In this document: positions 1 to 7,064 of the stretch, one piece after another
Position numbering within the stretch: the first letter of the stretch is position 1
How the letters are laid out: each line of letters opens with the position of its first letter
From: an uncultured Rhizobiaceae group bacterium
Lineage (GTDB): Bacteria > Pseudomonadota > Alphaproteobacteria > Rhizobiales > Rhizobiaceae
Assembly (NCBI GenBank): GCA_938009335.1
Contig: CALLHT010000108.1
Location: forward strand, 1 to 13,570
Direction: 5' to 3'
Length of the DNA: 13,570 bases
Translations under genes and position numbers: made by a program
Notes under the pieces: generated by a model
The model's database searches: none
What the model was told of the DNA's origin: nothing
The model's input: the letters and a program-made list of their open reading frames with translations, nothing else

Positions 1-39
1 GAAATCCCGGCCATGGACGCGTTGAATAACGAATATTGA
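1..39 (+). CDS. Possible 3' end of an upstream gene (partial)
   Basis: Frame 1 is open from the window edge through 12 codons (EIPAMDALNNEY) to a TGA at 37-39. That stop abuts the stop codon of the minus-strand transporter at 40-42, the tight convergent packing common in bacterial genomes. The fragment is too short to assign a family. The opposite strand has an ATG at 14 that could begin another gene, but it lacks a ribosome binding site. The call rests only on frame and packing. Confidence 0.3.
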   Translation, partial: EIPAMDALNNEY

Positions 40-486
40 TCAGTACCGCGACAACACAATTCCGCTGGCGATCAGAACGACCGCCAATATGCGCGCTGGC
101 GAAATCGCTTGCACTTGCAGGTTTCCAAACCCAACTGCATCGATGATCAAAGCGGCAGTCAGTTGCCCGCAAAGGATTGTTGCGACGAGGGTTAGTGATC
201 CCAACTTGGCAACATTGGTGAGCGAGGAGTAAACCGCAAAGGCGCCGAGCAACCCGCCTGCAAACATCCAGAGTGGCGCAGAGCCAAGCGCGCGCAGCGG
301 CGCAAAGTTCGCAGTCGTAAGATTGAGGATCAACAGGGAGGTAAATCCGACCCCGAACGAGATCAGCGCAGCGAACAGACCGCTATTAAGTTGCGCTCCC
401 AACGCGTTGTTGATGGGGGCTTGGATCGCGATGCCAATGCCGGAAACAAGCACCATAATAAATGCGATTACGAGGTGTTGGGACAT
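40..486 (-). CDS. YdcZ/DUF606-family (DMT superfamily) small membrane transporter
   Basis: This 148-residue, highly hydrophobic protein has about five predicted membrane helices (roughly 4-22, 36-56, 69-88, 94-121 and 129-147). It shows the DUF606 signatures: a PINNALG motif after the first helix, a glycine-rich third helix, and the segment LCGQLTAALIID in the fourth. The length matches the family's usual 140-150 residues. Members are drug/metabolite-transporter relatives of the inner membrane, and substrates are mostly unknown. I chose the ATG at 486 because AGAGGA stands 8 bases upstream on the minus strand; an in-frame ATG at 516 would add ten residues but has a poorer site. The gene is divergent from the zinc-ribbon gene, with a palindrome between them. 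Many family members occur as tandem pairs; no partner is visible here, though the window ends just beyond the gene. Confidence 0.85.
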   Translation of the reverse strand: MSQHLVIAFIMVLVSGIGIAIQAPINNALGAQLNSGLFAALISFGVGFTSLLILNLTTANFAPLRALGSAPLWMFAGGLLGAFAVYSSLTNVAKLGSLTLVATILCGQLTAALIIDAVGFGNLQVQAISPARILAVVLIASGIVLSRY

Positions 487-537
487 GCGGATAATCCTCT
501 TTAGATAAAGGAGCATGATTACCTGAATATTGCAGAG

Positions 538-549
538 TGTTGTACAACA
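538..549. promoter_or_regulatory. Perfect 12-bp palindrome, candidate operator
   Basis: TGTTGTACAACA reads identically on both strands. It sits near the middle of the 112-bp gap between the divergent transporter (start 486) and zinc-ribbon gene (start 599), where a dimeric repressor could control both. Possible -35-like TTGTAC or TTGTTG elements overlap it on either strand, but neither pairs with a convincing -10. The symmetry is visible; the operator role and the regulator are inference. Confidence 0.4.
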
Positions 550-598
550 ATAATGAATAAGTTAGGTTTAATGAACGGGTCTCTTGTGTGGAATTGAT

Positions 599-1006
599 AT
601 GGTCACCAAAGAAGAAAAGTATAATCGGAAAAGATATTGGAAAGATTTTTCCGATGTTTGGCCAGAAAAACCTAAAACCTTAGGTGTCGGTACCCGCTAT
701 CGAATTGCGCATGGCTGTTTTGATTGCCGCAAGAGTTTTAAGATTGAGGTGGATAATTTCAACCGGAAAGAGTTTGACCATAAATGCCCGCAGTGTGGAG
801 AGGTGTTGACCTATTTAGGCAGAACGTTTCGCGCGCCGAAGCAAGCCGATAAGAAGCAATGGTTAAAAGTGCAAAAGCTAGTGGAAGCCGGCTTTGTGTT
901 TGCCGGCTGTGGCGATAGCTTGCAAGAATCTTATCCAAAGACCTTAAACGAAGTCGAAGAGTTTATTGCAAGAAATCCCAATCATCGGTTGCGCATTGGT
1001 AAATAA
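599..1006 (+). CDS. Zinc-ribbon protein of unknown function
   Basis: This 135-residue protein was not recognised as a named family. Its centre holds two CxxC knuckles, CFDC and CPQC, about 27 residues apart, with basic and aromatic residues around them; this is the layout of a structural zinc ribbon. Both ends are rich in Lys, Glu and aromatic residues, and a further CGD sits in the C-terminal third. There is no signal peptide or membrane helix, so a cytoplasmic nucleic-acid- or protein-binding role is possible but unproven. The ATG at 599 is preferred. A TTG at 584 in frame would add five residues, and an upstream ATG at 571 is out of frame and closed by a stop. GGA at 590-592 is a weak ribosome binding site. 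The coding sequence is visibly AT-richer than the housekeeping genes that follow, which suggests acquisition by transfer. Confidence 0.7.
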   Translation: MVTKEEKYNRKRYWKDFSDVWPEKPKTLGVGTRYRIAHGCFDCRKSFKIEVDNFNRKEFDHKCPQCGEVLTYLGRTFRAPKQADKKQWLKVQKLVEAGFVFAGCGDSLQESYPKTLNEVEEFIARNPNHRLRIGK

Positions 1007-1051
1007 CAACAATCACGATATTCTAAGATTGTAAACTGAATGCATCCACCC

Positions 1052-1080
1052 TTGACTTTCTGCCCCGTTTTCCACTATAT
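1052..1080 (+). promoter_or_regulatory. Sigma-70-type promoter of the rplU-rpmA operon
   Basis: TTGACT at 1052-1057 and CTATAT at 1075-1080 are separated by exactly 17 bases, and the -35 is preceded by C. This matches the strong housekeeping promoter pattern of alphaproteobacteria (CTTGAC-N17-CTATAT). Transcription should begin near 1086-1088, giving a leader of about 120 bases before rplU. Confidence 0.8.
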
Positions 1081-1092
1081 CCACCCCAGATG

Positions 1093-1118
1093 GCGCGGAA
1101 ACCCGCGCTTTTTGTTTT
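1093..1118 (+). terminator. Terminator-like hairpin at the start of the rplU leader (possible attenuator)
   Basis: GCGCGG (1093-1098) and CCGCGC (1103-1108) form a perfect six-base-pair G/C stem with an AAAC loop, followed by TTTTT, G and TTTT. By structure this is an intrinsic terminator, yet it begins only about six bases after the predicted rplU transcription start. It may end transcripts from the upstream zinc-ribbon gene, act as an attenuator or pause site for rplU-rpmA, or cap and stabilise the mRNA 5' end. I recall that rhizobia have a small RNA family (alpha-r45) described in front of rplU, and this leader could be related; that link was not checked. Confidence 0.55.
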
Positions 1119-1206
1119 GTATTCCCAATCGGAAGACTGAAAAAGACTAGCCCAGCGGCGGAATTTCGCTTGTTGAGGTTCGTGATGAACACTGGAAGGA
1201 AATAAG

Positions 1207-1884
1207 ATGTTCGCAGTCGTAAAAACCGGTGGCAAGCAGTATCGCGTTGTTGCCGAAGACGTACTAAAAATTGAAAAAGTTGCTGGCGAAGCTGGTGATT
1301 TTGTTGAACTTTCTGACGTATTGATGGTCGGCGAGGGTGGTAACATCACTGCTGGCGCACCTTTGGTTGAAGGCGCATGCGTTTCTGCAGAGATTGTCTC
1401 TCAAGGTCGTACACGCAAGATCATTGCTTTCAAAAAGCGTCGTCGTCAGAACTCACGTCGCACAATCGGACACCGTCAGCATCTGACTACAGTTCGCATT
1501 GCTGAAATCCTTACAGACGGCAAAAAGCCTTCTAAAAAGGCAGCGCCAAAGAAGGCTGCTCCGGCAAAAGAAGAAAAAGCTGCTGCACCTAAGGCTGAAG
1601 CAAAGAAAGAAGCTCCTAAAAAGGAAGCTCCGAAAAAAGAAGAAGCTAAAGCTGCTCCAGATGGCCCATTGTTTACGGCACCTGAAGGCGATGCAGATAA
1701 GCTGACAGACATTAAGGGCATCGGTCCAGTGGCTGAAAAGCAGTTGAACGAGCAAGGCATTACAACGTTTGCGCAAATCGCAGCACTTAGCGAAGCGGAC
1801 ATTGTCAAGGTTGACGAGTATATGCCTTTCAGTGCAGACCAGATCAAAGACTGGCAAGGCCAGGCTAAAGACAAGATTAAATAA
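1207..1884 (+). CDS. rplU: 50S ribosomal protein L21 with C-terminal helix-hairpin-helix extension
   Basis: Residues 1-105 are a standard bacterial L21, a 23S rRNA-binding protein of the large subunit, with the N-terminal FAVVKTGGKQYRV motif and the basic RRRQNSRRTIGHRQ segment. The protein is 225 residues, about twice the usual 100-105. Residues 106-155 form a low-complexity Lys/Ala/Glu/Pro linker with repeated KEAPK-like units. Residues 163-225 form a helix-hairpin-helix domain with KGIGP at 170-174 and LNEQGI after it. This tail is known on L21 of Hyphomicrobiales and resembles the C-terminal tail of alphaproteobacterial NuoE; its job on the ribosome is not established. GGAAGGA at 1194-1200 lies six bases before the ATG. 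rpmA follows 24 bases after the stop, in the classic operon order. Confidence 0.97.
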   Translation: MFAVVKTGGKQYRVVAEDVLKIEKVAGEAGDFVELSDVLMVGEGGNITAGAPLVEGACVSAEIVSQGRTRKIIAFKKRRRQNSRRTIGHRQHLTTVRIAEILTDGKKPSKKAAPKKAAPAKEEKAAAPKAEAKKEAPKKEAPKKEEAKAAPDGPLFTAPEGDADKLTDIKGIGPVAEKQLNEQGITTFAQIAALSEADIVKVDEYMPFSADQIKDWQGQAKDKIK

Positions 1885-1908
1885 GCGAACGCTTAAGGAG
1901 AAAACCAG

Positions 1909-2175
1909 ATGGCTCACAAAAAAGCAGGCGGCTCATCCAAAAACGGTCGCGATTCAGAATCGAAACGTCTCGGCGTTAAGAAATTTGGTAACGAAGCAGT
2001 TGTTCCCGGCAACATTATCTGCCGTCAGCGCGGCACAAAATGGCACCCTGGCAACAATGTCGGTATGGGCAAGGACCACACATTGTTCGCGCTCACAGGC
2101 GGCAAGGTTCAGTTTCAACGCAAAGGCAACGGCCGAACCTTCGTAAACGTCATTCCGGCAGAAGCAGCCGAATAA
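1909..2175 (+). CDS. rpmA: 50S ribosomal protein L27
   Basis: This 88-residue protein matches L27 over its full length, with AHKKAGGSSKNGRDS at the N-terminus, then RLGVKKFG, IICRQRGTKWHPG and VGMGKDHTLFAL. L27 lies near the peptidyl-transferase centre of the large subunit and contacts the tRNA acceptor ends through its N-terminal tail. That tail begins directly with Met-Ala-His, with no cleavable extension of the Firmicutes type. A strong TAAGGAG at 1894-1900 lies eight bases before the ATG. It is cotranscribed with rplU, and a hairpin terminator follows the gene. Confidence 0.98.
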   Translation: MAHKKAGGSSKNGRDSESKRLGVKKFGNEAVVPGNIICRQRGTKWHPGNNVGMGKDHTLFALTGGKVQFQRKGNGRTFVNVIPAEAAE

Positions 2176-2232
2176 CCAGCTTTAAGAATGGCTGGTAATC
2201 ATCGACCCAGCCAACCATATAAAAGATTGGAA

Positions 2233-2264
2233 GGGGAGATGGAGAGATCACCAGCTCCCCTTTT
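2233..2264 (+). terminator. Rho-independent terminator of rplU-rpmA
   Basis: GGGGAG (2233-2238) pairs with CTCCCC (2255-2260). After one A/G mismatch the stem continues with TGG/CCA (2240-2242 and 2251-2253) around an eight-base loop, and TTTT follows. It lies 57 bases after the rpmA stop and 74 bases before the next gene. The T-tract is short, so some readthrough is possible. Confidence 0.7.
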
Positions 2265-2337
2265 CGATTCCGGGGAGCAGACTGAAAATAGCGGGGCGCT
2301 TAGAAACGGGTCAGTGGGGCTCGAAGTGGAGTAAGAA

Positions 2338-2928
2338 ATGACCGAAGATCAGATCAACGAGGCGCAAAGTCTTGTTTTCTCAGGCGAGATTTTGACCACG
2401 CCGGATCTTGTATTGCGTGCGCCAAGTAAGGATGATGTCAGTGACATCACAGCTCTTGCGAATAACCGCAAAGTCTCCAGCATGCTCGAATCGCTGCCCT
2501 ATCCGTATTATGATAAGCATGCGGAAGAATTTATTGATCAGGTGTCTCAGCCAGATGCCGGTGAATGCGTGTTTGCTATTACTCACGCCGAATCCGGTGA
2601 GTTGATGGGCATGTGCGGACTTCATCTTGTGAAACGCCGTTTCAACATGGCTCATATGGGCTACTGGCTTGGTGAAGATTACTGGGGCAAGGGATATGCA
2701 ACGCAAGCGGCCCGAGCCATGGTTGATCTCTTCTTTAAGGCAGGGTCTGAGGATGAGCTGCTTATGTCCGTTCTCTCAACCAATACGGCTTCCCGTCGTG
2801 TCATCGAAAAATGCGGTGGCAAGTTCTGGAAACGTGATACCAATTTCTCCAGCTTCTTTGAAAAAGACATGGATGTGGATCATTTCCGCATTACCCGTGA
2901 AAGCTGGATGGGCGCAATCGCAGCCTGA
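2338..2928 (+). CDS. GNAT-family N-acetyltransferase, RimJ/RimL-like
   Basis: This 196-residue protein has a single GNAT fold at about residues 22-185. The acetyl-CoA pyrophosphate-binding loop is seen as YWGKGYATQA (115-124). The later NTASRRVIEKCG segment (149-160) is typical of the RimJ/RimL group, which acetylates protein N-termini or small amines. The ATG at 2338 has GGAG at 2328-2331, six bases upstream. obgE starts 26 bases after its stop, so the two are probably cotranscribed. In Hyphomicrobiales one or two GNAT genes usually sit between rpmA and obgE, so a ribosomal or translation-factor substrate is an attractive but unproven guess. Confidence 0.88.
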   Translation: MTEDQINEAQSLVFSGEILTTPDLVLRAPSKDDVSDITALANNRKVSSMLESLPYPYYDKHAEEFIDQVSQPDAGECVFAITHAESGELMGMCGLHLVKRRFNMAHMGYWLGEDYWGKGYATQAARAMVDLFFKAGSEDELLMSVLSTNTASRRVIEKCGGKFWKRDTNFSSFFEKDMDVDHFRITRESWMGAIAA

Positions 2929-2954
2929 AATGCGGATGATCGGGGGATAGACAC

Positions 2955-3998
2955 ATGAAATTTCTCGATCAGGCCAGAGTTTTCATTCGGTCCGGTGACG
3001 GTGGGGCGGGTTCTGTTTCCTTTCGACGAGAAAAGTACATCGCGTTTGGTGGCCCGGATGGTGGTGATGGCGGCAAAGGCGGCGACGTTTGGGTTGAAGC
3101 GGTTCAAGGCCTGAACACGCTAATCGACTACCGCTACCAACAGCACTTCAAAGGCCAGACGGGCAATCATGGCATGGGCCGCAATCGAAATGGTGCGGCG
3201 GGTGATGATGTGGTCCTAAAAGTGCCGGTCGGAACGCAAGTTTTTGAAGAAGACAACGAAACCCTGATTGTTGATCTGGATACGCTGGGCCAACGGTATC
3301 GCCTCGCAAAAGGTGGCAATGGCGGTTTTGGCAACGCACATTTTAAGTCTTCAACCAATCAGGCGCCTGATCATGCAAACCCGGGCCTCGAGGGGCAGGA
3401 GCGCTGGCTCTGGCTGCGATTGAAACTGATTGCCGATGCCGGACTTTTGGGTCTGCCGAATGCTGGTAAGTCTACATTTCTTTCCAGTGTCACAGCAGCG
3501 CGTCCAAAAATTGCGAACTATCCTTTTACAACGCTTCATCCCAATCTTGGGGTGGCCAATGTGGATGGACGCGAATTCATCATCGCTGATATTCCGGGCC
3601 TGATTGAAGGTGCGCATGAAGGCGTGGGGATTGGTGATCGGTTCCTCGGTCATGTCGAGCGCACACGCGTGCTGCTTCATCTTGTGTCTGCAAATGAAGA
3701 AGATGTGGCTGAATCTTACCGTATCATTCGTGGCGAGTTGGAAGCTTACGGCGGCGGGCTGGTCGATAAACATGAAATTGTTGCACTCTCGCAGGTCGAT
3801 GCACTTACCCCGGACATGCGTGCAGAAAAACTGGCAGACCTGGAAAAAGCTTGTGGCGTAAAGCCGATTGAACTTTCCTCGGTCAGCCGTGAAGGCGTCG
3901 AACATACACTCCGATTGATGATTTCTGCGATTGAGGCAGACAAGGAGAGCGAGGAAGAGCCTGCCGAGAAGAAACCCGGAGATTGGCTGCAATGGTAG
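2955..3998 (+). CDS. obgE: Obg/CgtA GTPase, ribosome assembly factor
   Basis: This 347-residue GTPase associates with the 50S subunit and controls its maturation, linking it to stress and cell-cycle signals. Residues 1-158 form the glycine-rich Obg fold (GDGGAG, GGPDGGDGGKGG, GGNGGFGN). The G domain follows: G1 GLPNAGKS (166-173), G2 NYPFTTLHPN (188-197), G3 DIPG (212-215), and G5 SSVS (308-311). The G4 position reads SQVD (279-282) rather than the common NKxD; this form is usual in Hyphomicrobiales. The short acidic tail ends in GDWLQW, without the longer C-terminal domain of some Obg proteins. A GGGGGA ribosome binding site precedes the ATG by about eight bases. Its last seven bases overlap the proB start. 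Confidence 0.97.
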   Translation: MKFLDQARVFIRSGDGGAGSVSFRREKYIAFGGPDGGDGGKGGDVWVEAVQGLNTLIDYRYQQHFKGQTGNHGMGRNRNGAAGDDVVLKVPVGTQVFEEDNETLIVDLDTLGQRYRLAKGGNGGFGNAHFKSSTNQAPDHANPGLEGQERWLWLRLKLIADAGLLGLPNAGKSTFLSSVTAARPKIANYPFTTLHPNLGVANVDGREFIIADIPGLIEGAHEGVGIGDRFLGHVERTRVLLHLVSANEEDVAESYRIIRGELEAYGGGLVDKHEIVALSQVDALTPDMRAEKLADLEKACGVKPIELSSVSREGVEHTLRLMISAIEADKESEEEPAEKKPGDWLQW

Positions 3999-5134
3999 AT
4001 CTCAAGGGTTACAAACGGATCGTCATTAAAATCGGTTCTGCGCTTCTGGTGGATCGCGAGTCCGGGCTAAAGCGGGACTGGCTCAACTCACTTGCTGATG
4101 ATGTGGCCATGCTACGCGCGCAGGGTGCGGAAGTGTTGCTGGTGTCATCAGGTGCTATTGCTTTGGGACGCAAGCAGTTAGGCCTTCCTAATCGTGTTCT
4201 GAAATTGGAAGAAAGTCAGGCAGCCGCCGCTACAGGCCAGATTTTGCTTGCTCGTGCATATTCAGAAGCTCTGAGCAAACATGATGTGCAGGCGGGGCAG
4301 GTGTTGCTGACGTTGGGCGATACAGAAGAGCGCCGTCGTTACATCAATGCGCGCGAAACCATCTCCACACTGCTCAGACTTGGCGCGGTACCGATTATCA
4401 ACGAGAATGATACGGTCGCGACTTCAGAAATTCGATACGGCGATAATGATCGTTTGGCGGCTCGCGTAGCGACCATGGTGAGTGCGGACCTGCTTGTTTT
4501 GCTGTCTGATGTCGATGGGTTTTATTCTGGCATTCCCGGCAAAGATCTCGAAGCAAAACGCTTTGACCGGATAGAAGAAATTACGCCTGAGATTGAAGCC
4601 ATGGCAGGCGATGCAGGAACCGAGCTTTCCAAAGGCGGCATGGTCACTAAACTGGATGCAGCGAAGATTGCAACAGAAGCGGGGACCGTAATGGCGATCA
4701 CGTCCGGCAAGGAACTGAACCCGCTACAAAACCTGTTCGACGGCGGTGCTGCTACCTGGTTTGAAGCAAAAGACAATCCGGTTACAGCGCGCAAGAAATG
4801 GATCGCGGGCCAGATGGAATTTTCCGGTAAGCTCATCATTGATGAAGGTGCTGCTAAAGCATTGCTCGATGGGAAAAGCCTTCTTCCTGCCGGTGTTCGC
4901 GAAGTTGAAGGTGACTTTGCGAGAGGTGATGTGGTTTCCGTTCATTCTCTTGAGGGTGAAGACTTGGGATGCGGCATTTGCTCTTATGATGTCAAAGATG
5001 CCAAAAAGGTTCTTGGTTGCCGAAGTGATGAAATTGAAGTGCTATTGGGCTTCACCGCCCGCGGCGCAATGATCCATAGAGATAATCTGGTTCTCAAAGT
5101 CAGAACACAAGAAGCGGAGCAGAGTGATGCTTGA
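3992..5134 (+). CDS. proB: Glutamate 5-kinase
   Basis: ProB phosphorylates L-glutamate to gamma-glutamyl phosphate with ATP, the first and feedback-controlled step of proline synthesis in the cytoplasm. The protein is 380 residues with an amino-acid kinase domain (1-260) and a C-terminal PUA domain (about 275-370). Visible motifs are KIGS (13-16), VSSGAIALG (51-59), NENDTV (137-142), SDVDG (172-176) and GGMVTK (205-210). The ATG at 3992 overlaps the obgE end and has GGAG at 3978-3981, ten bases upstream; an in-frame TTG at 3983 is too close to that site to be used. It overlaps proA by eight bases, so translation of the pair is likely coupled. Confidence 0.97.
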   Translation: MVDLKGYKRIVIKIGSALLVDRESGLKRDWLNSLADDVAMLRAQGAEVLLVSSGAIALGRKQLGLPNRVLKLEESQAAAATGQILLARAYSEALSKHDVQAGQVLLTLGDTEERRRYINARETISTLLRLGAVPIINENDTVATSEIRYGDNDRLAARVATMVSADLLVLLSDVDGFYSGIPGKDLEAKRFDRIEEITPEIEAMAGDAGTELSKGGMVTKLDAAKIATEAGTVMAITSGKELNPLQNLFDGGAATWFEAKDNPVTARKKWIAGQMEFSGKLIIDEGAAKALLDGKSLLPAGVREVEGDFARGDVVSVHSLEGEDLGCGICSYDVKDAKKVLGCRSDEIEVLLGFTARGAMIHRDNLVLKVRTQEAEQSDA

Positions 5135-6407
5135 AGCAGTTGAAACTGAAAACGTTGCAGACATGATGGCGGAGTTGGGTGCGCGTGCGAAAGCGGCATC
5201 TGCTGCGTTAGCGACTGCGAGCAGCGAACAGAAAGATCATGCGCTTAACGCGACCGCGATAACGCTGCTTGCGCAACTTCCTGACATTCTTGAAGCCAAT
5301 GCAAAAGACATGGAAGCTGCACACGCCGGTGGCATGGCTGGTTCCTTCCTTGATCGTTTGCGCCTAGATGATGAACGTGTTGTGGCGATGGCGGATGGTA
5401 TTCGTGCCATCGCGGGGTTGGATGACCCGGTTGGTGCGACGATTGCCAAATGGGACCGTCCGAATGGACTTAACATTGAACGGGTTCGCACGCCGCTTGG
5501 TGTAATTGGTGTGATTTTTGAAGCCCGTCCTAATGTAACAGCAGATGCGGGTGCTCTTTGTTTGAAATCCGGTAATGCAGTTATTCTGCGTGGGGGATCG
5601 GATTCCTATCATTCTTCACGCGCAATCCATGCTTGCATGGTAGCGGGATTGATGGAAGCGGGTCTTCCGGAAGATGGCGTTCAGATTGTGCCAACAACTG
5701 ATCGTGCAGCGGTTGGCGAAATGCTAAGAGGTCTTAACGGCACGGTTGATGTGATTGTGCCACGCGGTGGGCGTAGTCTTGTCGAACGGGTTCAAACCGA
5801 AGCGCGGGTGCCTGTGTTCGCGCATCTTGAAGGCCTTTGTCATGTATACGTGGACAAGTCTGCTGATCTTGATATGGCGTGCGAGATTATCGTCAATGCA
5901 AAGATGCGTCGAACCGGAATTTGCGGGGCAGCGGAAACACTGCTGCTTGATAAGGCGGTCGCTGACACGCATCTAAAGCCGGTTCTGGAGGCGCTTGAAA
6001 CATCACAATGCGAGCTTCGTGGCGATAGCGGTGTCGTGGAGCTATTTCCCAACGCCAGCATCGCTGAGGAAGATGACTGGTCGACGGAATATCTCGATGC
6101 GGTTTTATCCGTGAAACTGGTTGATGGCATTGACGGGGCGATTGAACATATCCGCAAATATTCATCCAGTCATACTGAATGTGTAATTGCAGACGATGAA
6201 GCTGTTGCGACAAAGTTTTTCAACGAAGTCGACTCAGCAATTCTGCTGCATAATGCGTCTACGCAATTTGCCGATGGTGGTGAGTTTGGCATGGGTGCAG
6301 AGATTGGTATCGCGACTGGCAAAATGCATGCGCGGGGGCCGGTCGGTGTGGAGCAATTAACGAGCTTTAAATATCTCGTGCGCGGCAATGGGCAGACACG
6401 CCCTTGA
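5127..6407 (+). CDS. proA: Gamma-glutamyl phosphate reductase
   Basis: ProA reduces gamma-glutamyl phosphate to glutamate 5-semialdehyde with NADPH, the second step of proline synthesis, and accepts the unstable intermediate from ProB. The 426-residue protein belongs to the aldehyde dehydrogenase superfamily. It shows FEARPNVTADA (131-141), the cofactor-binding LRGGSDS (154-160), VPRGGRSLV (211-219) and the catalytic cysteine Cys266 in TGICGAAE. I chose the ATG at 5127 with GGAG at 5116-5119, seven bases upstream; the adjacent GTG at 5124 would add one residue. The start lies inside the end of proB. The stop overlaps the nadD start as TTGA. Confidence 0.97.
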   Translation: MLEAVETENVADMMAELGARAKAASAALATASSEQKDHALNATAITLLAQLPDILEANAKDMEAAHAGGMAGSFLDRLRLDDERVVAMADGIRAIAGLDDPVGATIAKWDRPNGLNIERVRTPLGVIGVIFEARPNVTADAGALCLKSGNAVILRGGSDSYHSSRAIHACMVAGLMEAGLPEDGVQIVPTTDRAAVGEMLRGLNGTVDVIVPRGGRSLVERVQTEARVPVFAHLEGLCHVYVDKSADLDMACEIIVNAKMRRTGICGAAETLLLDKAVADTHLKPVLEALETSQCELRGDSGVVELFPNASIAEEDDWSTEYLDAVLSVKLVDGIDGAIEHIRKYSSSHTECVIADDEAVATKFFNEVDSAILLHNASTQFADGGEFGMGAEIGIATGKMHARGPVGVEQLTSFKYLVRGNGQTRP

Positions 6408-7036
6408 ACTTCGACGCCGAACTTCATCCCTATCTGAAAATGCCTGCGGGCGGTGATGGTGCGCGCATTGGCCTGTTTGGTGGTTCGTTCAACCCGCCGC
6501 ATGAAGGGCATTTGAACCTCTGCGATCTAGCACTCAAGCGGCTTGAGCTTGATCAAATCTGGTGGATGGTAACGCCCGGCAATCCGCTTAAAGACACAAC
6601 CGACCTGCCGCCGGTTCTGAATCGCATAAAGCTTTGCGAAGAAATCATCGATAACCCACGCATTAAGGTGACAGCCTTTGAAGCCAAGCACAAAGTGCGC
6701 TTTACGGCAGACACGGTGCGTCTGGTCAAAAACCTTCGACCACGTCAACATTTTGTCTGGTTGATGGGGGCGGATAATCTGGCGGATTTTCACAAATGGC
6801 AGGATTGGCGGGGCATTGCCGACATGTTACCAATCGCGGTGATTGACCGTCCTGGGTCCACGCTTTCATATAGGTCGGCCCGCGCAGCACTTGCCTTATC
6901 GCGTTATCGGGTAGACTCGGACGATGCTCCCATGTTAGCCACTTTGCCAGCACCTGCATGGACGTTTATTCATGGGCCGCGAAGCTCTTTATCGTCTACG
7001 ATGCTGCGCAACCGGCAGAAAATGCAGAAGAAATAA
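6404..7036 (+). CDS. nadD: Nicotinate-nucleotide adenylyltransferase
   Basis: NadD joins ATP and nicotinate mononucleotide to form deamido-NAD in NAD synthesis. The protein is 210 residues. It carries the nucleotidyltransferase motif GLFGGSFNPPHEGH (23-36), WWMVTPGNPLK, the LMGADNLADFHKWQDW core, and a C-terminal SSLSSTMLR segment equivalent to the ISSTxxR motif. The start is TTG at 6404, overlapping the proA stop in a TTGA arrangement. An ATG at 6440 would remove twelve residues, but it has no ribosome binding site and would cut a YLKMP stretch that resembles the N-terminus of rhizobial homologues. The start is the least certain part of the call. Confidence 0.95.
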   Translation: MNFDAELHPYLKMPAGGDGARIGLFGGSFNPPHEGHLNLCDLALKRLELDQIWWMVTPGNPLKDTTDLPPVLNRIKLCEEIIDNPRIKVTAFEAKHKVRFTADTVRLVKNLRPRQHFVWLMGADNLADFHKWQDWRGIADMLPIAVIDRPGSTLSYRSARAALALSRYRVDSDDAPMLATLPAPAWTFIHGPRSSLSSTMLRNRQKMQKK

Positions 7037-7064
7037 CCGGTAAAGACATGATCAAGAAAGTGTC

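Noticed and set aside
1009..1032. Inverted repeat ACAATC...GATTGT after the zinc-ribbon gene considered as terminator
   Set aside because: The stem is only six A/T-rich pairs, the loop is long and no T-tract follows.
1561..1660. Short repeats in the rplU linker considered as a repeat array
   Set aside because: They encode a Lys/Ala/Glu/Pro low-complexity linker in frame and lack the regular repeats and spacers of a CRISPR array.
1453..1917. Long minus-strand open frame opposite rplU
   Set aside because: It mirrors the Lys/Ala/Glu-rich linker and gives Phe/Ser/Leu low-complexity sequence; L21 on the plus strand is certain.
3351..3992. 213-residue minus-strand open frame opposite obgE
   Set aside because: It lies wholly within a confidently identified GTPase gene and shows no recognisable domain or ribosome binding site.
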